Source: an uncultured Bacteroidia bacterium
GTDB lineage: Bacteria > Bacteroidota > Bacteroidia > Bacteroidales > Prolixibacteraceae
Reading direction: 5' to 3'
DNA length: 64,000 bases
NCBI GenBank assembly: GCA_903918045.1
Contig: CAIXCY010000088.1
Coordinates: forward strand, 1-64,000
Positions 18,177 to 27,767 of this stretch are shown one piece after another. A program made the position numbers and the translations under genes. Each line of letters starts with the position of its first letter. The first letter of the stretch is position 1. The notes beneath the pieces are model-generated. The model made no database searches. It had not been told where the DNA came from and worked only from the letters and a program-made list of their open reading frames with translations.

Positions 18177-19436
18177 ATGAAGCTCACAAAAACATCGAAA
18201 ATTGGAATTTTGGTTGTCCTCTGCCTTACCCTCCTTATTTGGGGAATTAATTTTCTTAAAGGGAGAGATATATTTAGAACAGAAAAAGTCTTTTATGCCC
18301 GGTATAAAAACGTCGGCGGTTTAACCGCTACAACGTTGGTTACCCTCAATGGATTAAAAATCGGCTATGTCAGGGAGATATACTTTGCGGAGGATTTATC
18401 CGGAGATTTAATTGTTAAAATTGCACTGCATAATAACTTTCCACTTCCTAAAGGGACAACAGCACAGATTGCAAGCAGTGATCTTTTGGGATCCAAAGTT
18501 GTTAAACTTAATTTAGGAAAAGCAGCCACACTCTTACATGCAAACGATACCCTGGCCTCTCAGATGGAGGCGGATATTATGCAGCAGGTAAATGAACAAA
18601 TTGCACCTATAAAAGCCAAAGCAGAGCGCCTGATCGAGAATATGGACTCAATTGTAACTGCAACATCCAAAATCTTAAATAGTGATTCTCAACGAAACAT
18701 TACCGAAAGTATACGTCAGGTGCATCTCACAATGTCAAATCTGGAGAATATTACTGCCACACTAAATGAAGTAATTTCGGGTCAAAAAAAGAATCTTACA
18801 TCAACTATCTCAAATCTAAGTCTGATCTCAGCGGATTTTAAGAACAGCTCAGGTAAACTTGGGCATATGATCGATAATTTCTCAACATTTAGTGATTCGT
18901 TAAAAAAACTTGAGATAAACAAAACTGTTGAACATTTAAATGGTTCTGTTGGCAGTTTAAAAATGATCCTGGCAAAAATTGATACTGCAAATGGAACTCT
19001 TGGCCTTTTGGTAAATGACCCGCGATTATATCAAAATATTAATAATTCAACTGAAAATCTAAATCGCTTGTTGGTTGATTTTCGTCTTAACCCAAAGAGA
19101 TATGTTCATTTCTCTGCCATAAATCTGGGCCGTAAAACAAATGGTGACAACCAAAATAATCCGCAAGACGCTGATAATATAACATATAAGGTTCTGCTTA
19201 CCTCCTCCCAAACATCATTAAGCCTTAAATCCCCTATTTTTAAAGGGATTGAAGAGGTTTCTGAAATAAAATCAGATGGGTATTACTACTATTTCACTGC
19301 CGGAGATTCATCGTTGGATAAAGTTAGAATTATTCTAAATAAGGCGCAAGGTGCTTTTCCTGAGGCCCTTTTAAAGTGTTACAAAAACGGAAAGGAAATA
19401 AGTTTGAAAAATGGATTAAAAATGAACAAAAAATAG
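18177..19436 (+). CDS. MlaD/MCE-family lipid transport protein with C-terminal SPOR-like domain
   Basis: A 419-residue inner-membrane-anchored MCE protein. The N-terminal helix (about residues 9-25) is followed by one MCE domain (about 38-115, with FYARYKNVGGLTATTLV and SSDLLGSKVVKL), which in this family forms hexameric rings binding phospholipid during transport between membranes. A long helical region (about 135-300) follows. Residues about 335-418 match the amidase C-terminal domain over 84 ungapped positions, sharing FKGI, GY and KNG. The 63-bp gap to the amidase and the shared domain suggest coordinated action at the cell wall. No MlaE/MlaF genes are next to it. Confidence 0.87.
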   Translation: MKLTKTSKIGILVVLCLTLLIWGINFLKGRDIFRTEKVFYARYKNVGGLTATTLVTLNGLKIGYVREIYFAEDLSGDLIVKIALHNNFPLPKGTTAQIASSDLLGSKVVKLNLGKAATLLHANDTLASQMEADIMQQVNEQIAPIKAKAERLIENMDSIVTATSKILNSDSQRNITESIRQVHLTMSNLENITATLNEVISGQKKNLTSTISNLSLISADFKNSSGKLGHMIDNFSTFSDSLKKLEINKTVEHLNGSVGSLKMILAKIDTANGTLGLLVNDPRLYQNINNSTENLNRLLVDFRLNPKRYVHFSAINLGRKTNGDNQNNPQDADNITYKVLLTSSQTSLSLKSPIFKGIEEVSEIKSDGYYYYFTAGDSSLDKVRIILNKAQGAFPEALLKCYKNGKEISLKNGLKMNKK

Positions 19437-19773
19437 TTTTTTCCGTTATATTTTTAATTACTTTTAGACATACGGAAAGTAACAATTTGTTCTCTTTCCT
19501 TATCAAAACACAAGCATTTATTTCATACAAGATTTGTCCGATTTCATTAACAGCAATCCGCATAGAATCAAATGCTTGCAAATTATTCAAAATTAATTAC
19601 CTGAATATCAGCTAATTAAGAATTAATAAAAAAATATTTTTTCACAATAAACTGAAAATTAATAGCATGGAATTATGCAACAAATTCAGCAGTTTTTTTC
19701 CTGCTAAATTTATTGAAGCTTTGCACCTGAAGAATTAAAATGAGTTAAAATATTATTTGAGCCTAAAACCTAA
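19437..19773. other. 337-bp intergenic region upstream of dnaA
   Basis: AT-rich DNA with no convincing reading frame. It holds a 9-bp inverted repeat (CAAGCATTT / AAATGCTTG, arms about 50 bp apart, near 19511 and 19570) and a small hairpin AGCAG-TTTTTTTC-CTGCT near 19688. No cluster of DnaA boxes (TTATNCACA) is visible, so I do not call a replication origin. The dnaA promoter presumably lies near 19710-19760, but only imperfect TAnnTTTG matches are present. Confidence 0.5.
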
Positions 19774-21204
19774 ATGAACAAAGATCATCACAATATCTGG
19801 GAGAATTGTCTGAGAATTATCAAGGACAATGTGCCTTTTATAAGCTACAGAACGTGGTTTGAACCAATTGTTCCAATTAAGCTTGATAATGACATCCTGA
19901 CCATTCAGGTTCCAAGTCCATTTTTTTATGAATACCTCGAAGAACAGTACATCGATATTCTCAGGAAAACCTTACGAAAAGAGCTTGGAGCTGGTGCCAA
20001 ACTGGAATATAGCGTTGTAGTTGATAATAATCTTAATGTAAATAATAAACCATATACAGTTAAACTTCCCACTAATCAAAATAACAACTTAAAGAATAGG
20101 CCTGTAACAGCCTCTGCCTTTCATGATGACAATACGATCCGAAATCCTTTTGTAATACCTGGGATACAAAAATTAAATATAGATCCCCAGCTTAAGCAAG
20201 ACCATACTTTCGAAAATTTTGTTGAAGGGGAGTGCAACAGGCTTGCCCGCAGTGCCAGCTATGCTGTTGCCCAGAAGCCCGGAGGAACTGCGTTCAACCC
20301 ATTAATGCTTTATGGAAATAACGGGCTTGGAAAGACCCACCTTGCCCAGGCTATTGGGATCGAAGTTAAAGAGCGGTTCCCGGAGAAAATAGTTTTGTAT
20401 GTGAACGCCAATAAATTTCAGACTCAATTTTCGGAAGCCACACGGAATAACAACAGGAATGATTTTCTTCATTTTTATCAAATGATTGATGTCCTGATTA
20501 TTGATGACGTACAGGAATTTGCCGGAAAAGAGAAGACTCAGGAGACATTCTTTCATATTTTCAACCACCTGCACCAGACAGGCAAACAACTTATCCTTAC
20601 TTCAGACAAGCCTCCTATTGAACTAAAAGGGCTTGAACAAAGATTGCTTTCCCGTTTTAAATGGGGGCTTACCGCTGATTTGCAGATTCCGGATTTCGAA
20701 ACAAGGATGAGTATCCTGCATAAAAAAATCTACAAAGACGGGATAGAAATTCCTGAAGAGGTACTTGAATATATTGCATCACATATAAATAGCAATGTCA
20801 GAGAACTTGAGGGTGCACTGATTTCGTTACTGGCTCAGGCCACCCTGAATAAAAAGGAGATTAATGTCGAATTGGCAATCAAGATGATAAACAAGCTTGT
20901 AAAATCATCAGTTCGCGAGATTACAATCGACTATATAGCAAAGACAGTTTGCGATTATTTCAATCTTCCGGTCGATTCCCTGGGAATTAAGACCCGTAAA
21001 AGAGAAACGGTTCAAGCCCGGCAGATTGCAATGTATTTTTCAAAGAGTATGACCAAATCCTCGCTTGCTACTATTGGTTCCCAGATTGGAGGTAAAGATC
21101 ACGCTACTGTACTCCATGCATGTCGCACAGTAGCCAATTTAAAAGACACAGATAAAAATTTCAAAGTCTATCTTGACGAAATAGAAAACAGGTTAAAATA
21201 TTAA
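19774..21204 (+). CDS. dnaA: Chromosomal replication initiator DnaA
   Basis: A 476-residue initiator of full length. Domain I (about 1-90, beginning with IWENCLRIIK) is followed by a variable linker, the AAA+ domain with Walker A NNGLGKTH (K187) and Walker B LIIDDVQEF, and a C-terminal DNA-binding domain with the DnaA signature GGKDHATVLHACRTV. It binds DnaA boxes and melts the origin. A strong stem-loop terminator follows the stop codon. In this lineage dnaA is not necessarily beside oriC, and no DnaA-box cluster is seen nearby. Confidence 0.98.
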   Translation: MNKDHHNIWENCLRIIKDNVPFISYRTWFEPIVPIKLDNDILTIQVPSPFFYEYLEEQYIDILRKTLRKELGAGAKLEYSVVVDNNLNVNNKPYTVKLPTNQNNNLKNRPVTASAFHDDNTIRNPFVIPGIQKLNIDPQLKQDHTFENFVEGECNRLARSASYAVAQKPGGTAFNPLMLYGNNGLGKTHLAQAIGIEVKERFPEKIVLYVNANKFQTQFSEATRNNNRNDFLHFYQMIDVLIIDDVQEFAGKEKTQETFFHIFNHLHQTGKQLILTSDKPPIELKGLEQRLLSRFKWGLTADLQIPDFETRMSILHKKIYKDGIEIPEEVLEYIASHINSNVRELEGALISLLAQATLNKKEINVELAIKMINKLVKSSVREITIDYIAKTVCDYFNLPVDSLGIKTRKRETVQARQIAMYFSKSMTKSSLATIGSQIGGKDHATVLHACRTVANLKDTDKNFKVYLDEIENRLKY

Positions 21205-21211
21205 TTTAATT

Positions 21212-21241
21212 AAAAGAGCAGGCTAAAAGGTCTGCTCTTTT
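21212..21241 (+). terminator. Rho-independent terminator after dnaA
   Basis: A perfect 10-bp inverted repeat (AAAAGAGCAG and CTGCTCTTTT) with a 10-base loop. The A and T runs at the stem ends would give a U-tract in either direction. It lies 7 bp after the dnaA stop. Confidence 0.85.
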
Positions 21242-21301
21242 GAAATTTGAAGGTATTGATCATTTTAAATTTGAAAATGATGAAAAGTAGATTCAGGTAA
21301 G

Positions 21302-21916
21302 ATGGCCTATACCGATACCTATAAAACAATCGAAGCGCCATCAGAAGGTCGGTATAAAGAGAAAGGGAGTAAATTTATAGCCTTTGCCTTTCCTGTATCG
21401 AATGAACAAGAAATTAAGGAGATTACCAGCCGACTGAAAAAAGAGCATCACGCCGCACGACATCACTGCTTTGCGTGGCGTCTTGGGGCAGATTATCAAT
21501 TATTCAGGGTTAACGACGATGGAGAACCTTCGGGCACAGCAGGACGTCCCATCTTCGGACAAATCCAGCAAAGTGAATTAACCGATATTCTTGTTGTTGT
21601 GGTACGATATTTCGGTGGAGTATTGCTAGGTACAAGTGGCTTGATAAATGCATACAAACAAGCTACTGCAGAAGCGATTGCATGTGCTGTCATTGTCGAA
21701 AAAATTATCGAGGAAATCATCGAGATTAATTTTGAGTACCTGGCGATGAACGACCTTATGAAAGTGTTGAAAGAGTTTAATTTAGAACCCAAAGAAAGCC
21801 ATTTTGATCTCTCCTGTCGGGTTAAAATTAATGTCCGAAAGGAATTAATAACCACTGTGATGGAGAAACTGGCTAAAATAGGAAAACTGAATGCCTCATT
21901 AACCGTGCAGAACTAA
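21302..21916 (+). CDS. YigZ / IMPACT (UPF0029) family protein
   Basis: A 204-residue protein of typical length for bacterial YigZ. The N-terminal UPF0029 domain (about 1-115) shows the conserved GEPSGTAGRPIF and VVVVRYFGGVLLGTSGLI stretches; the C-terminal ferredoxin-like DUF1949 domain follows (about 135-200). Homologues are linked to translation regulation in eukaryotes and are of unclear function in bacteria. It lies between dnaA and pyrB on the same strand, 66 bp before pyrB, which has its own promoter. Confidence 0.9.
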   Translation: MAYTDTYKTIEAPSEGRYKEKGSKFIAFAFPVSNEQEIKEITSRLKKEHHAARHHCFAWRLGADYQLFRVNDDGEPSGTAGRPIFGQIQQSELTDILVVVVRYFGGVLLGTSGLINAYKQATAEAIACAVIVEKIIEEIIEINFEYLAMNDLMKVLKEFNLEPKESHFDLSCRVKINVRKELITTVMEKLAKIGKLNASLTVQN

Positions 21917-21923
21917 CCGAAAA

Positions 21924-21957
21924 TTGTAATTATTAATACCTGAATTTTATACTTTTG
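21924..21957 (+). promoter_or_regulatory. Probable pyrBI promoter
   Basis: TACTTTTG at 21950-21957 is an exact TAnnTTTG -7 box, with a TTG (-33-like) at 21924-21926 and 23 bp between them. The pyrB ATG follows at 21982. Confidence 0.55.
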
Positions 21958-21981
21958 TTTTAACCTCAAAATATTAGACTC

Positions 21982-22893
21982 ATGAACCCCAAAAGCCTGA
22001 TTTCAATCACTGATTTCACAAAGGAGGAGTACCTTAAAATAATGCGACTGGCCGAAGATTTTGAGGCAAATCCGAATCAAAAATTATTACAGGGTAAAGT
22101 CATTGCAACACTTTTCTTTGAACCTTCAACACGAACAAGATTAAGTTTCGAAACAGCCATCAACCGTTTGGGAGGTAAGATTATCGGCTTTTCGGATTCA
22201 TCCTCTTCAAGTGTTTCAAAGGGTGAAACGTTACACGATACGATCAGGATGGTAAGCAATTATGCCGATATGATAATTATGCGCCATCCAATGGAAGGGA
22301 GTGCAAGATATGCTTCTGAGGTCTCGGGCGTTCCGGTAATCAATGCAGGTGATGGTGCAAACCAACACCCCTCCCAAACCTTGCTTGATATGTATTCGAT
22401 TATAAAGACACAGGGAAGCTTAGACAATGTAAACCTGTTTTTAGTTGGTGATTTGAAATACGGAAGGACAGTTCACAGTCTGCTTATGGCGATGCTCCAG
22501 TTTGATAACCCAATCTTTAATTTTATTGCTCCGCCGGAGCTGGCAATGCCAAATGAATATAAGATTCACCTTACTTCTAAAGGTATCAGGTATTATGAAC
22601 ATGCAGAGTTTACAGACATTATCAATGCAGCTGACATCATCTATATGACCCGCGTCCAGAAGGAACGCTTTATTGATCCTGTTGAATATGAGAAAGTTAA
22701 AAATGTATATATTCTCAGAAACGAAATGTTGAAAAATACAAAGGAGAATATGCGAATCCTTCATCCCCTCCCCAGGATTAATGAAATCCACACCGACGTT
22801 GATAGTAATCCAAAGGCATACTACTTTACTCAAGCTAAAAACGGAGTATTTACAAGAATGGCAATAATAGCCCATTTATTGAACCTAAAATAA
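21982..22893 (+). CDS. pyrB: Aspartate carbamoyltransferase catalytic chain
   Basis: A 303-residue catalytic subunit that condenses carbamoyl phosphate and L-aspartate in pyrimidine synthesis. The carbamoyl-phosphate loop S49-T-R-T-R53 is intact, as are the HPSQTLLD segment and the C-terminal HPLPRINEI segment that contacts both substrates. It is followed after 18 bp by pyrI, so a class B (catalytic plus regulatory) dodecamer under nucleotide allosteric control is expected. Confidence 0.97.
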   Translation: MNPKSLISITDFTKEEYLKIMRLAEDFEANPNQKLLQGKVIATLFFEPSTRTRLSFETAINRLGGKIIGFSDSSSSSVSKGETLHDTIRMVSNYADMIIMRHPMEGSARYASEVSGVPVINAGDGANQHPSQTLLDMYSIIKTQGSLDNVNLFLVGDLKYGRTVHSLLMAMLQFDNPIFNFIAPPELAMPNEYKIHLTSKGIRYYEHAEFTDIINAADIIYMTRVQKERFIDPVEYEKVKNVYILRNEMLKNTKENMRILHPLPRINEIHTDVDSNPKAYYFTQAKNGVFTRMAIIAHLLNLK

Positions 22894-22911
22894 TTTTATT
22901 CACTGTTTGTA

Positions 22912-23364
22912 ATGGAAAAACATCTCAAAGTAAGTGCTATCAAGGATGGCACTGTCATTGACCACATCCCGACAAATGCCCTTTTTAAGGTGATAAGAAT
23001 CCTTAAATTGGAGGAATGCATTCAGATGGTAACCTTTGGTAACAACCTCGATAGTAAAGCCATGGGTAGAAAAGCAATTATTAAAATTGCAAACCGGTAC
23101 TTTGCCGATGAGGAGGTCAACAAAATTGCACTCGTCGCTCCGTATGCAAAATTAAATACAATCCGTGATTACAAGGTAATTGAAAAAAGAGTCGTTGAAA
23201 CGCCCAAAGAAATCAGAGGAATCGTCAACTGTTTTAATCCTGTATGCATTACAAATGCAGAAAAAATAACTACCCGTTTTGAGGTTCTGACAATCAAGCC
23301 AATTGCCTTGAAATGTTTCTATTGCGAAAAGATTACCAATGAAAACGAAATGGCATTTTATTGA
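22912..23364 (+). CDS. pyrI: Aspartate carbamoyltransferase regulatory chain
   Basis: A 150-residue regulatory chain of normal length. The N-terminal nucleotide-binding domain (about 1-95) carries HIP and KVIRILKL stretches, and the C-terminal zinc domain has four Cys in the pattern C-x4-C followed by C-x2-C (CFNPVC and CFYCEK), which hold the Zn2+ needed for contact with PyrB. It confers feedback control by CTP/ATP in characterised homologues. The gene is operonic with pyrB. Confidence 0.97.
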   Translation: MEKHLKVSAIKDGTVIDHIPTNALFKVIRILKLEECIQMVTFGNNLDSKAMGRKAIIKIANRYFADEEVNKIALVAPYAKLNTIRDYKVIEKRVVETPKEIRGIVNCFNPVCITNAEKITTRFEVLTIKPIALKCFYCEKITNENEMAFY

Positions 23365-23394
23365 TTTCGAGCCTGTATTAAAAATTATTTAGCT

Positions 23395-23850
23395 ATGATA
23401 GCAACCTATATCAACCTTCTTGAAGAGACGAAGTCACTTATAACTTCAGGAAAATCACAGTCTGAAATATTAAAGGCCATTTCGGTCTTGCTTCAAAATA
23501 GGGTATTTCATTATGATTGGGTTGGCTTCTATATCCTCGATGAGGATCAACTGCTAATCCTGGGGCCATATTGCGGTAAACCAACACAACATACCTCGAT
23601 TCCTGTTGGCCAGGGGGTCTGCGGACAAGTTGCAAAGAGTATGAAGCTCAAGGTCGTTCAGGATGTCAGTCAGGAAGAAAACTACATTGCCTGCAGCCTT
23701 GATGTCCAGAGCGAAATCGTGGTCCCAATTATTGCAGGCGGTATTTTTAGAGCAGAAATCGATATTGATTCCCACTCTCCTGCCCCATTTAAAGCCCATG
23801 ACGAGGAGTTTCTCCTGGAGCTCTGTAGCCAATTATCTGTTTTGTTCTGA
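23395..23850 (+). CDS. GAF-domain protein, free methionine-(R)-sulfoxide reductase-like
   Basis: A 151-residue single GAF domain closely resembling the free Met-R-sulfoxide reductase family (WVGFYIL, GPYCGKP, IPVGQGVCG, IACSLDVQSEIVVPI). Two of the three family cysteines are present: C100 in YIACS, matching the catalytic Cys118 of the E. coli enzyme, and C76 in GVCG, matching Cys94. The position matching Cys84 is H66; a different Cys (C60) lies six residues earlier. Whether it is still a reductase, perhaps with altered resolving chemistry, or a ligand-binding GAF protein cannot be decided here. It lies 30 bp after pyrI and converges with the DUF4293 gene. The residue numbering of the E. coli enzyme is from memory. 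Confidence 0.78.
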   Translation: MIATYINLLEETKSLITSGKSQSEILKAISVLLQNRVFHYDWVGFYILDEDQLLILGPYCGKPTQHTSIPVGQGVCGQVAKSMKLKVVQDVSQEENYIACSLDVQSEIVVPIIAGGIFRAEIDIDSHSPAPFKAHDEEFLLELCSQLSVLF

Positions 23851-23856
23851 TCCTTT

Positions 23857-24321
23857 TTACCGGATGCGGTCGATTGATTTTACAAGTAATTCATCGTGCT
23901 TGATTGCCCTGAATGCTAATAAAATCATAATTGCTGAAATAAAAGGAAAAACCATAAATATCGTAAAGGAAATATGTCCGGACAATCTTTGTGCACCAGA
24001 CCAAACCTCGAAGAATATCATAGCACAAAGACACAGTTGAGCAAGTAAACTTATAGCTGAGAGTCTGATTTGAAGTTTTCTGTCCTTATATAAAAAAATA
24101 GTTGCAAATACAAGTATCAGAATTGCAACCACAAATATGAAGATTGGCCAATGGCGCTGAAGTAATTCCTGATTGGGTGTTCTTTCCAGGTAAAGTCCTT
24201 GTATATCTGCACGATATAAAAGACCATTCTGTCCTGAAATTCCAGCAAAAGGGACCAAAAATAATATTGCGGTCAGAATTTCACTGATCAGCAAATAAAC
24301 CGTTTGAATTCTTTGAATCAT
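23857..24321 (-). CDS. DUF4293 family membrane protein
   Basis: A 154-residue protein with four predicted transmembrane helices (about residues 9-27, 57-77, 88-106 and 120-141) and the opening MIQRIQTVYLLI that I associate with the DUF4293 family, found in Bacteroidota. Function is unknown. The start ATG is at 24321. It stops 6 bp from the GAF gene stop (convergent) and shares the divergent intergenic region with the nucleoside phosphorylase gene. Confidence 0.82.
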   Translation of the reverse strand: MIQRIQTVYLLISEILTAILFLVPFAGISGQNGLLYRADIQGLYLERTPNQELLQRHWPIFIFVVAILILVFATIFLYKDRKLQIRLSAISLLAQLCLCAMIFFEVWSGAQRLSGHISFTIFMVFPFISAIMILLAFRAIKHDELLVKSIDRIR

Positions 24322-24370
24322 AATTTTAAAATTTACACAAAAATATCAAAAACATTTAATATCCCCTTAT

Positions 24371-24402
24371 TTTGATTATTTCTCGTTTTTTCAATAGCTT
24401 TG
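24371..24402 (+). promoter_or_regulatory. Strong Bacteroidota-type promoter for the nucleoside phosphorylase gene
   Basis: TTTG (24371-24374) and TAGCTTTG (24395-24402) match both halves of the Bacteroidota sigma-ABfr consensus with 20 bp between them. The predicted start is near 24409, giving a leader of about 10 bases before the ATG at 24419. This is the best promoter match I see in the window. Confidence 0.75.
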
Positions 24403-24418
24403 AAGGAAACAAATAAAA

Positions 24419-25297
24419 ATGAAAAATAAAATAGCCTCCTCTGAATTACTCCTTAATCCAGACGGATCGATCTACCATTTACACCTTAAACCTGGTCAGA
24501 TAGCCAAGGATATTATTCTGGTCGGAGATCCTGAGCGGGTTGATATGATAGCTCAATTCTTTGATACAATAGAATTCAGGTCTCAAAACCGTGAATTTGT
24601 AACAATCACAGGAAACTATAAAGATAAGCGAATTACCGTTCTATCTACAGGGATTGGGACAGATAATATCGATATTGTAATTAATGAACTGGATGCGCTG
24701 GTCAATATTGATCTTGAAAAACGAGAAATCAAGAAAACTAAAACCACCCTGAATTTTATTCGAATAGGCACTTCAGGAGCTTTACAACCGGAGATACCTG
24801 TGAATGCTTATTTGGTATCCCAAATTGCAATCGGTTTCGATGGATTAATGAATTTCTATGCCCGGCGTGAAGAGTTTGCCGACATCCAATTTGAGGAAGC
24901 CTTTAAATCTTATACAAACTGGAATCACCTGCTTGCTTCACCCTATGTCGTAAATTGCAGCGAGGTACTTTTTAATAGAATCGCAGATAACGATTTTATC
25001 ATGGGAATAACCATTTCTGCTCCAGGGTTTTATGGTCCTCAGGGAAGGGAACTGCGGTTGACGATAGTTGATCGGGAAATTAATTCCAAAATAGAATCAT
25101 TTCGTTATAACGCACTTGAAATCACTAATTACGAGATGGAATGTTCAGCAATTTACGGATTAAGTAAATTGCTTGGACATCAGGCTCTCACAATATGTCT
25201 GATTATCGCCAACAGGATAACCCTTCAGGCAAGCTCTGACTATAAACAATTAATGAAATTATTGGTGAAAAAGATTCTTGATAAGTTGACCCTTTAA
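24419..25297 (+). CDS. Nucleoside phosphorylase (uridine/purine nucleoside phosphorylase family)
   Basis: A 292-residue PNP/UDP-family enzyme that would split nucleosides with phosphate. The phosphate-binding segment VGDPERVD occurs at about residues 36-43, a second conserved stretch STGIGTDNIDIV follows, and the C-terminal ribose contact motif EMECSAIYGLS is in place of the family EMEGA/EMES motif. Base preference cannot be fixed by eye, although the EMECS form fits uridine phosphorylase-like members. A single nucleotide separates its stop codon from the ATG of the next gene, indicating translational coupling. Confidence 0.88.
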   Translation: MKNKIASSELLLNPDGSIYHLHLKPGQIAKDIILVGDPERVDMIAQFFDTIEFRSQNREFVTITGNYKDKRITVLSTGIGTDNIDIVINELDALVNIDLEKREIKKTKTTLNFIRIGTSGALQPEIPVNAYLVSQIAIGFDGLMNFYARREEFADIQFEEAFKSYTNWNHLLASPYVVNCSEVLFNRIADNDFIMGITISAPGFYGPQGRELRLTIVDREINSKIESFRYNALEITNYEMECSAIYGLSKLLGHQALTICLIIANRITLQASSDYKQLMKLLVKKILDKLTL

Positions 25298-25298
25298 T

Positions 25299-26168
25299 AT
25301 GGAAAACTACGTAAATATTGATACGCTTCTTGCGCTGATAGATGATCGGGATAATGAGGTTTACTTTGCAGTGAGGGATAAATTGCTTGAATCCGGCCCT
25401 CCAATTTTACCGGTATTGGAATATGCACTTAGTTCATCGTTGAGTTTGTTGCAACACGATCGGCTCGAATTAATTATACTTGAGCTAAAATTATTAAAAC
25501 TTATTGAAAAGATGGCTGTTTGGGCCAATTCCGAGGACAAAACACTACTCGAGGGATGGATTCTTGCCAGTACAATTCATCATCCAACCATAGTGGCCGA
25601 AAAGATTGAATTACTGATTCAGAAAATAACCCGGGATATCTGGTTAGAGTTAAACGACGCCTTTACCTCGCTCGAAAAGATTTCTGTGATAAATCATTTG
25701 TTTTTTGATGTTTTCCATTTTGAACTAAATAGCCAGGATATTAATGCACCCGAAAACTGCCTTATAAATAATTTATTAGTTTCGCGAAAGGGGAATCTTA
25801 TCTCATTAACAATATTATACTGCATCATTGCTCATCGGCTAGAACTTCCGATACACCCGATCGGAATAGGTCAATATCTTATTTTGGGTTATTACGGACC
25901 TCAGATTTCAAAAGAGGTTTATGGAGAAAATGCAGATCCCTATTTATTTTATATCAATTTGGAGCATAAAGGTGCAATTATAGGTTCAAAAGAGTTGGAA
26001 TATGTAGTTCATGAGAACAAAGAGAACCTAGAATTAGCTACCCCCTTAAATGAAGGAACCTTGATTAAATGGCTTTTACGAAGTTTAAAACAGTGCTATA
26101 AGATCAAGCGTAATGAAGAGAAAGTAATCATTACAAGTAAACTATTGGACGAACTCAGAAGATTCTAA
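25299..26168 (+). CDS. SirB1-like transglutaminase-fold protein
   Basis: A 289-residue protein with an N-terminal helical region and a transglutaminase-like SirB1 core at about residues 135-225 (ENCLINNLLVSRKGNLISL, then LELPIHPIGIGQYLILGY). Members of this family are usually about 270-290 residues and their biochemical activity is not established. The position corresponding to the usual His-Phe of GHFLLR is GQYLILG here, so the canonical His is not conserved. It is coupled to the nucleoside phosphorylase gene (1-bp gap) and converges on rny. Confidence 0.75.
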   Translation: MENYVNIDTLLALIDDRDNEVYFAVRDKLLESGPPILPVLEYALSSSLSLLQHDRLELIILELKLLKLIEKMAVWANSEDKTLLEGWILASTIHHPTIVAEKIELLIQKITRDIWLELNDAFTSLEKISVINHLFFDVFHFELNSQDINAPENCLINNLLVSRKGNLISLTILYCIIAHRLELPIHPIGIGQYLILGYYGPQISKEVYGENADPYLFYINLEHKGAIIGSKELEYVVHENKENLELATPLNEGTLIKWLLRSLKQCYKIKRNEEKVIITSKLLDELRRF

Positions 26169-26197
26169 AAAAAAAAGGGCATACAGCCCCTCTTTCA
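26168..26197. terminator. Weak convergent terminator between the SirB1-like gene and rny
   Basis: An A-run, GGGC, a 5-base loop, GCCC and then a C/T-rich run lie between two converging stop codons. The stem is only about 4-5 bp, so this is tentative. Confidence 0.35.
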
Positions 26198-26213
26198 ATT
26201 TTGGTGAAATTCG

Positions 26214-27767
26214 TTATTTGGCATAACTCACAGCACGTGTTTCACGAATTACTGTAATCTTTACCTGTCCTGGATAAGTCATCTCATCCTGAATTTTTTT
26301 GGCAATATCATAAGAAAGGTTTTCTGCCTCCGTATCGGTCATTTTGTCGCTTCCAACAATGACTCGTAATTCTCTTCCTGCCTGGATTGCATAGGTTTTG
26401 GTCACACCAGGGTAAGAGAGTGCCATATTTTCAAGGTCATTCAATCGTTTAATATAGGATTCAACAGCTTCGCGTCTGGCACCAGGACGGGCGCCTGAAA
26501 TAGCATCACAGGCCTGCACAATAGGAGCAATAAGTGTCTCCATTTCCACTTCATCGTGGTGAGATCCGATTGCATTACAAATATCGGGTTTTTCCTTGAA
26601 TTTTTCGGCAAGTTTCATCCCAAGGATCGCATGCGGTAATTCAGGTTCATCATCAGGAACTTTTCCAATATCGTGAAGTAACCCAGCTCGTTTGGCACGC
26701 TTCGGATTCAGGCCAAGCTCAGCAGCCATTATCGCACAAAGGTTGGCTGTTTCGCGCGAGTGTTGTAATAAATTCTGTCCATATGAGGAGCGATATTTCA
26801 TCTTTCCGACCATTCTTATCAACTCAGGATGTAATCCATGTACGCCCAGGTCGATGGTTGTCCGTTTCCCTGTTTCTATAATCTCCTCCTCAACTTGTTT
26901 TTTAACCTTATTAACGACTTCCTCAATCCGTGCAGGATGGATTCTACCATCGGTAACAAGCTGATGCAGTGCAAGTCTGGCTATCTCTCGTCTCACAGGA
27001 TCGAATGCAGAAAGGACGATAGCCTCAGGGGTATCATCTACAATAATTTCAACTCCTGTTGCGGCTTCCAGTGCCCGAATGTTTCGCCCTTCCCGACCGA
27101 TAATCCGCCCCTTGATCTCATCGCTTTCAATATGAAAAACAGTAACTGAATTTTCAATAGCAGTTTCAGAAGCAACGCGCTGAATCGACTTAACTATAAT
27201 TTTCTTAGCCTCCTTATTGGCATTCATTTTAGCTTCGTCCATAATCTCCTGAATAAAGGACATCGCTTCAGTTTTTGCTTCATTTTTCAATGAATCAATC
27301 AGTTGCGATTTAGCTTCATCCGCAGAGATTCCAGATAAGGCTTCGAGTTGTTGAATCTGTTGTTTCCGGATTTTCAGCATCTCCTCCTCTTTTTGTTCAA
27401 CCAATTCAAGTTGAATGGTGAGGTTTTCGCGAATCGTGTCAACTTCCCTTTCTGAAAGTTCCAGTTCTTTAATGCTGTGCTGCAGCTCTTCCTTACGCTG
27501 AAGATAAATCGTCTCCTTTTGTTTAAGTTTATTTTCCGAACTGGCTATTCTTAGATTCCGCTCATTAATATAGCTTTCATGCTCAGATTTTAATTGAATG
27601 AATTTTTCTCTGGCCTGAAGCATCTTTTTCTCTTTGAGCATCTCTGCTTGTACTTCGGCATCCGCCAGCAGCTTTTGCTTACTTTTTTTAAGGATCATTT
27701 CCCAGAGAAAATAGGAAGCAATACCTCCTAAAATTAGGGTAATAATACCGGTGATAACTATTTCCAT
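26214..27767 (-). CDS. rny: Ribonuclease Y
   Basis: A 517-residue membrane-anchored endoribonuclease that starts mRNA decay. One N-terminal transmembrane helix (about 3-21) is followed by a long coiled coil (about 28-180), a KH RNA-binding domain with [15 protein letters not shown] (about 215-230), and an HD domain with the catalytic pair in GLLHDIGKV (around residue 365). Length matches the Bacillus enzyme (520). zapA and its partner lie upstream on the same strand, separated by 118 bp. Confidence 0.97.
   Translation of the reverse strand: MEIVITGIITLILGGIASYFLWEMILKKSKQKLLADAEVQAEMLKEKKMLQAREKFIQLKSEHESYINERNLRIASSENKLKQKETIYLQRKEELQHSIKELELSEREVDTIRENLTIQLELVEQKEEEMLKIRKQQIQQLEALSGISADEAKSQLIDSLKNEAKTEAMSFIQEIMDEAKMNANKEAKKIIVKSIQRVASETAIENSVTVFHIESDEIKGRIIGREGRNIRALEAATGVEIIVDDTPEAIVLSAFDPVRREIARLALHQLVTDGRIHPARIEEVVNKVKKQVEEEIIETGKRTTIDLGVHGLHPELIRMVGKMKYRSSYGQNLLQHSRETANLCAIMAAELGLNPKRAKRAGLLHDIGKVPDDEPELPHAILGMKLAEKFKEKPDICNAIGSHHDEVEMETLIAPIVQACDAISGARPGARREAVESYIKRLNDLENMALSYPGVTKTYAIQAGRELRVIVGSDKMTDTEAENLSYDIAKKIQDEMTYPGQVKITVIRETRAVSYAK

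Noticed and set aside
19437-19773. The region upstream of dnaA as a replication origin
   Set aside because: No TTATNCACA boxes or AT-rich 13-mer repeats are recognisable, only isolated inverted repeats.
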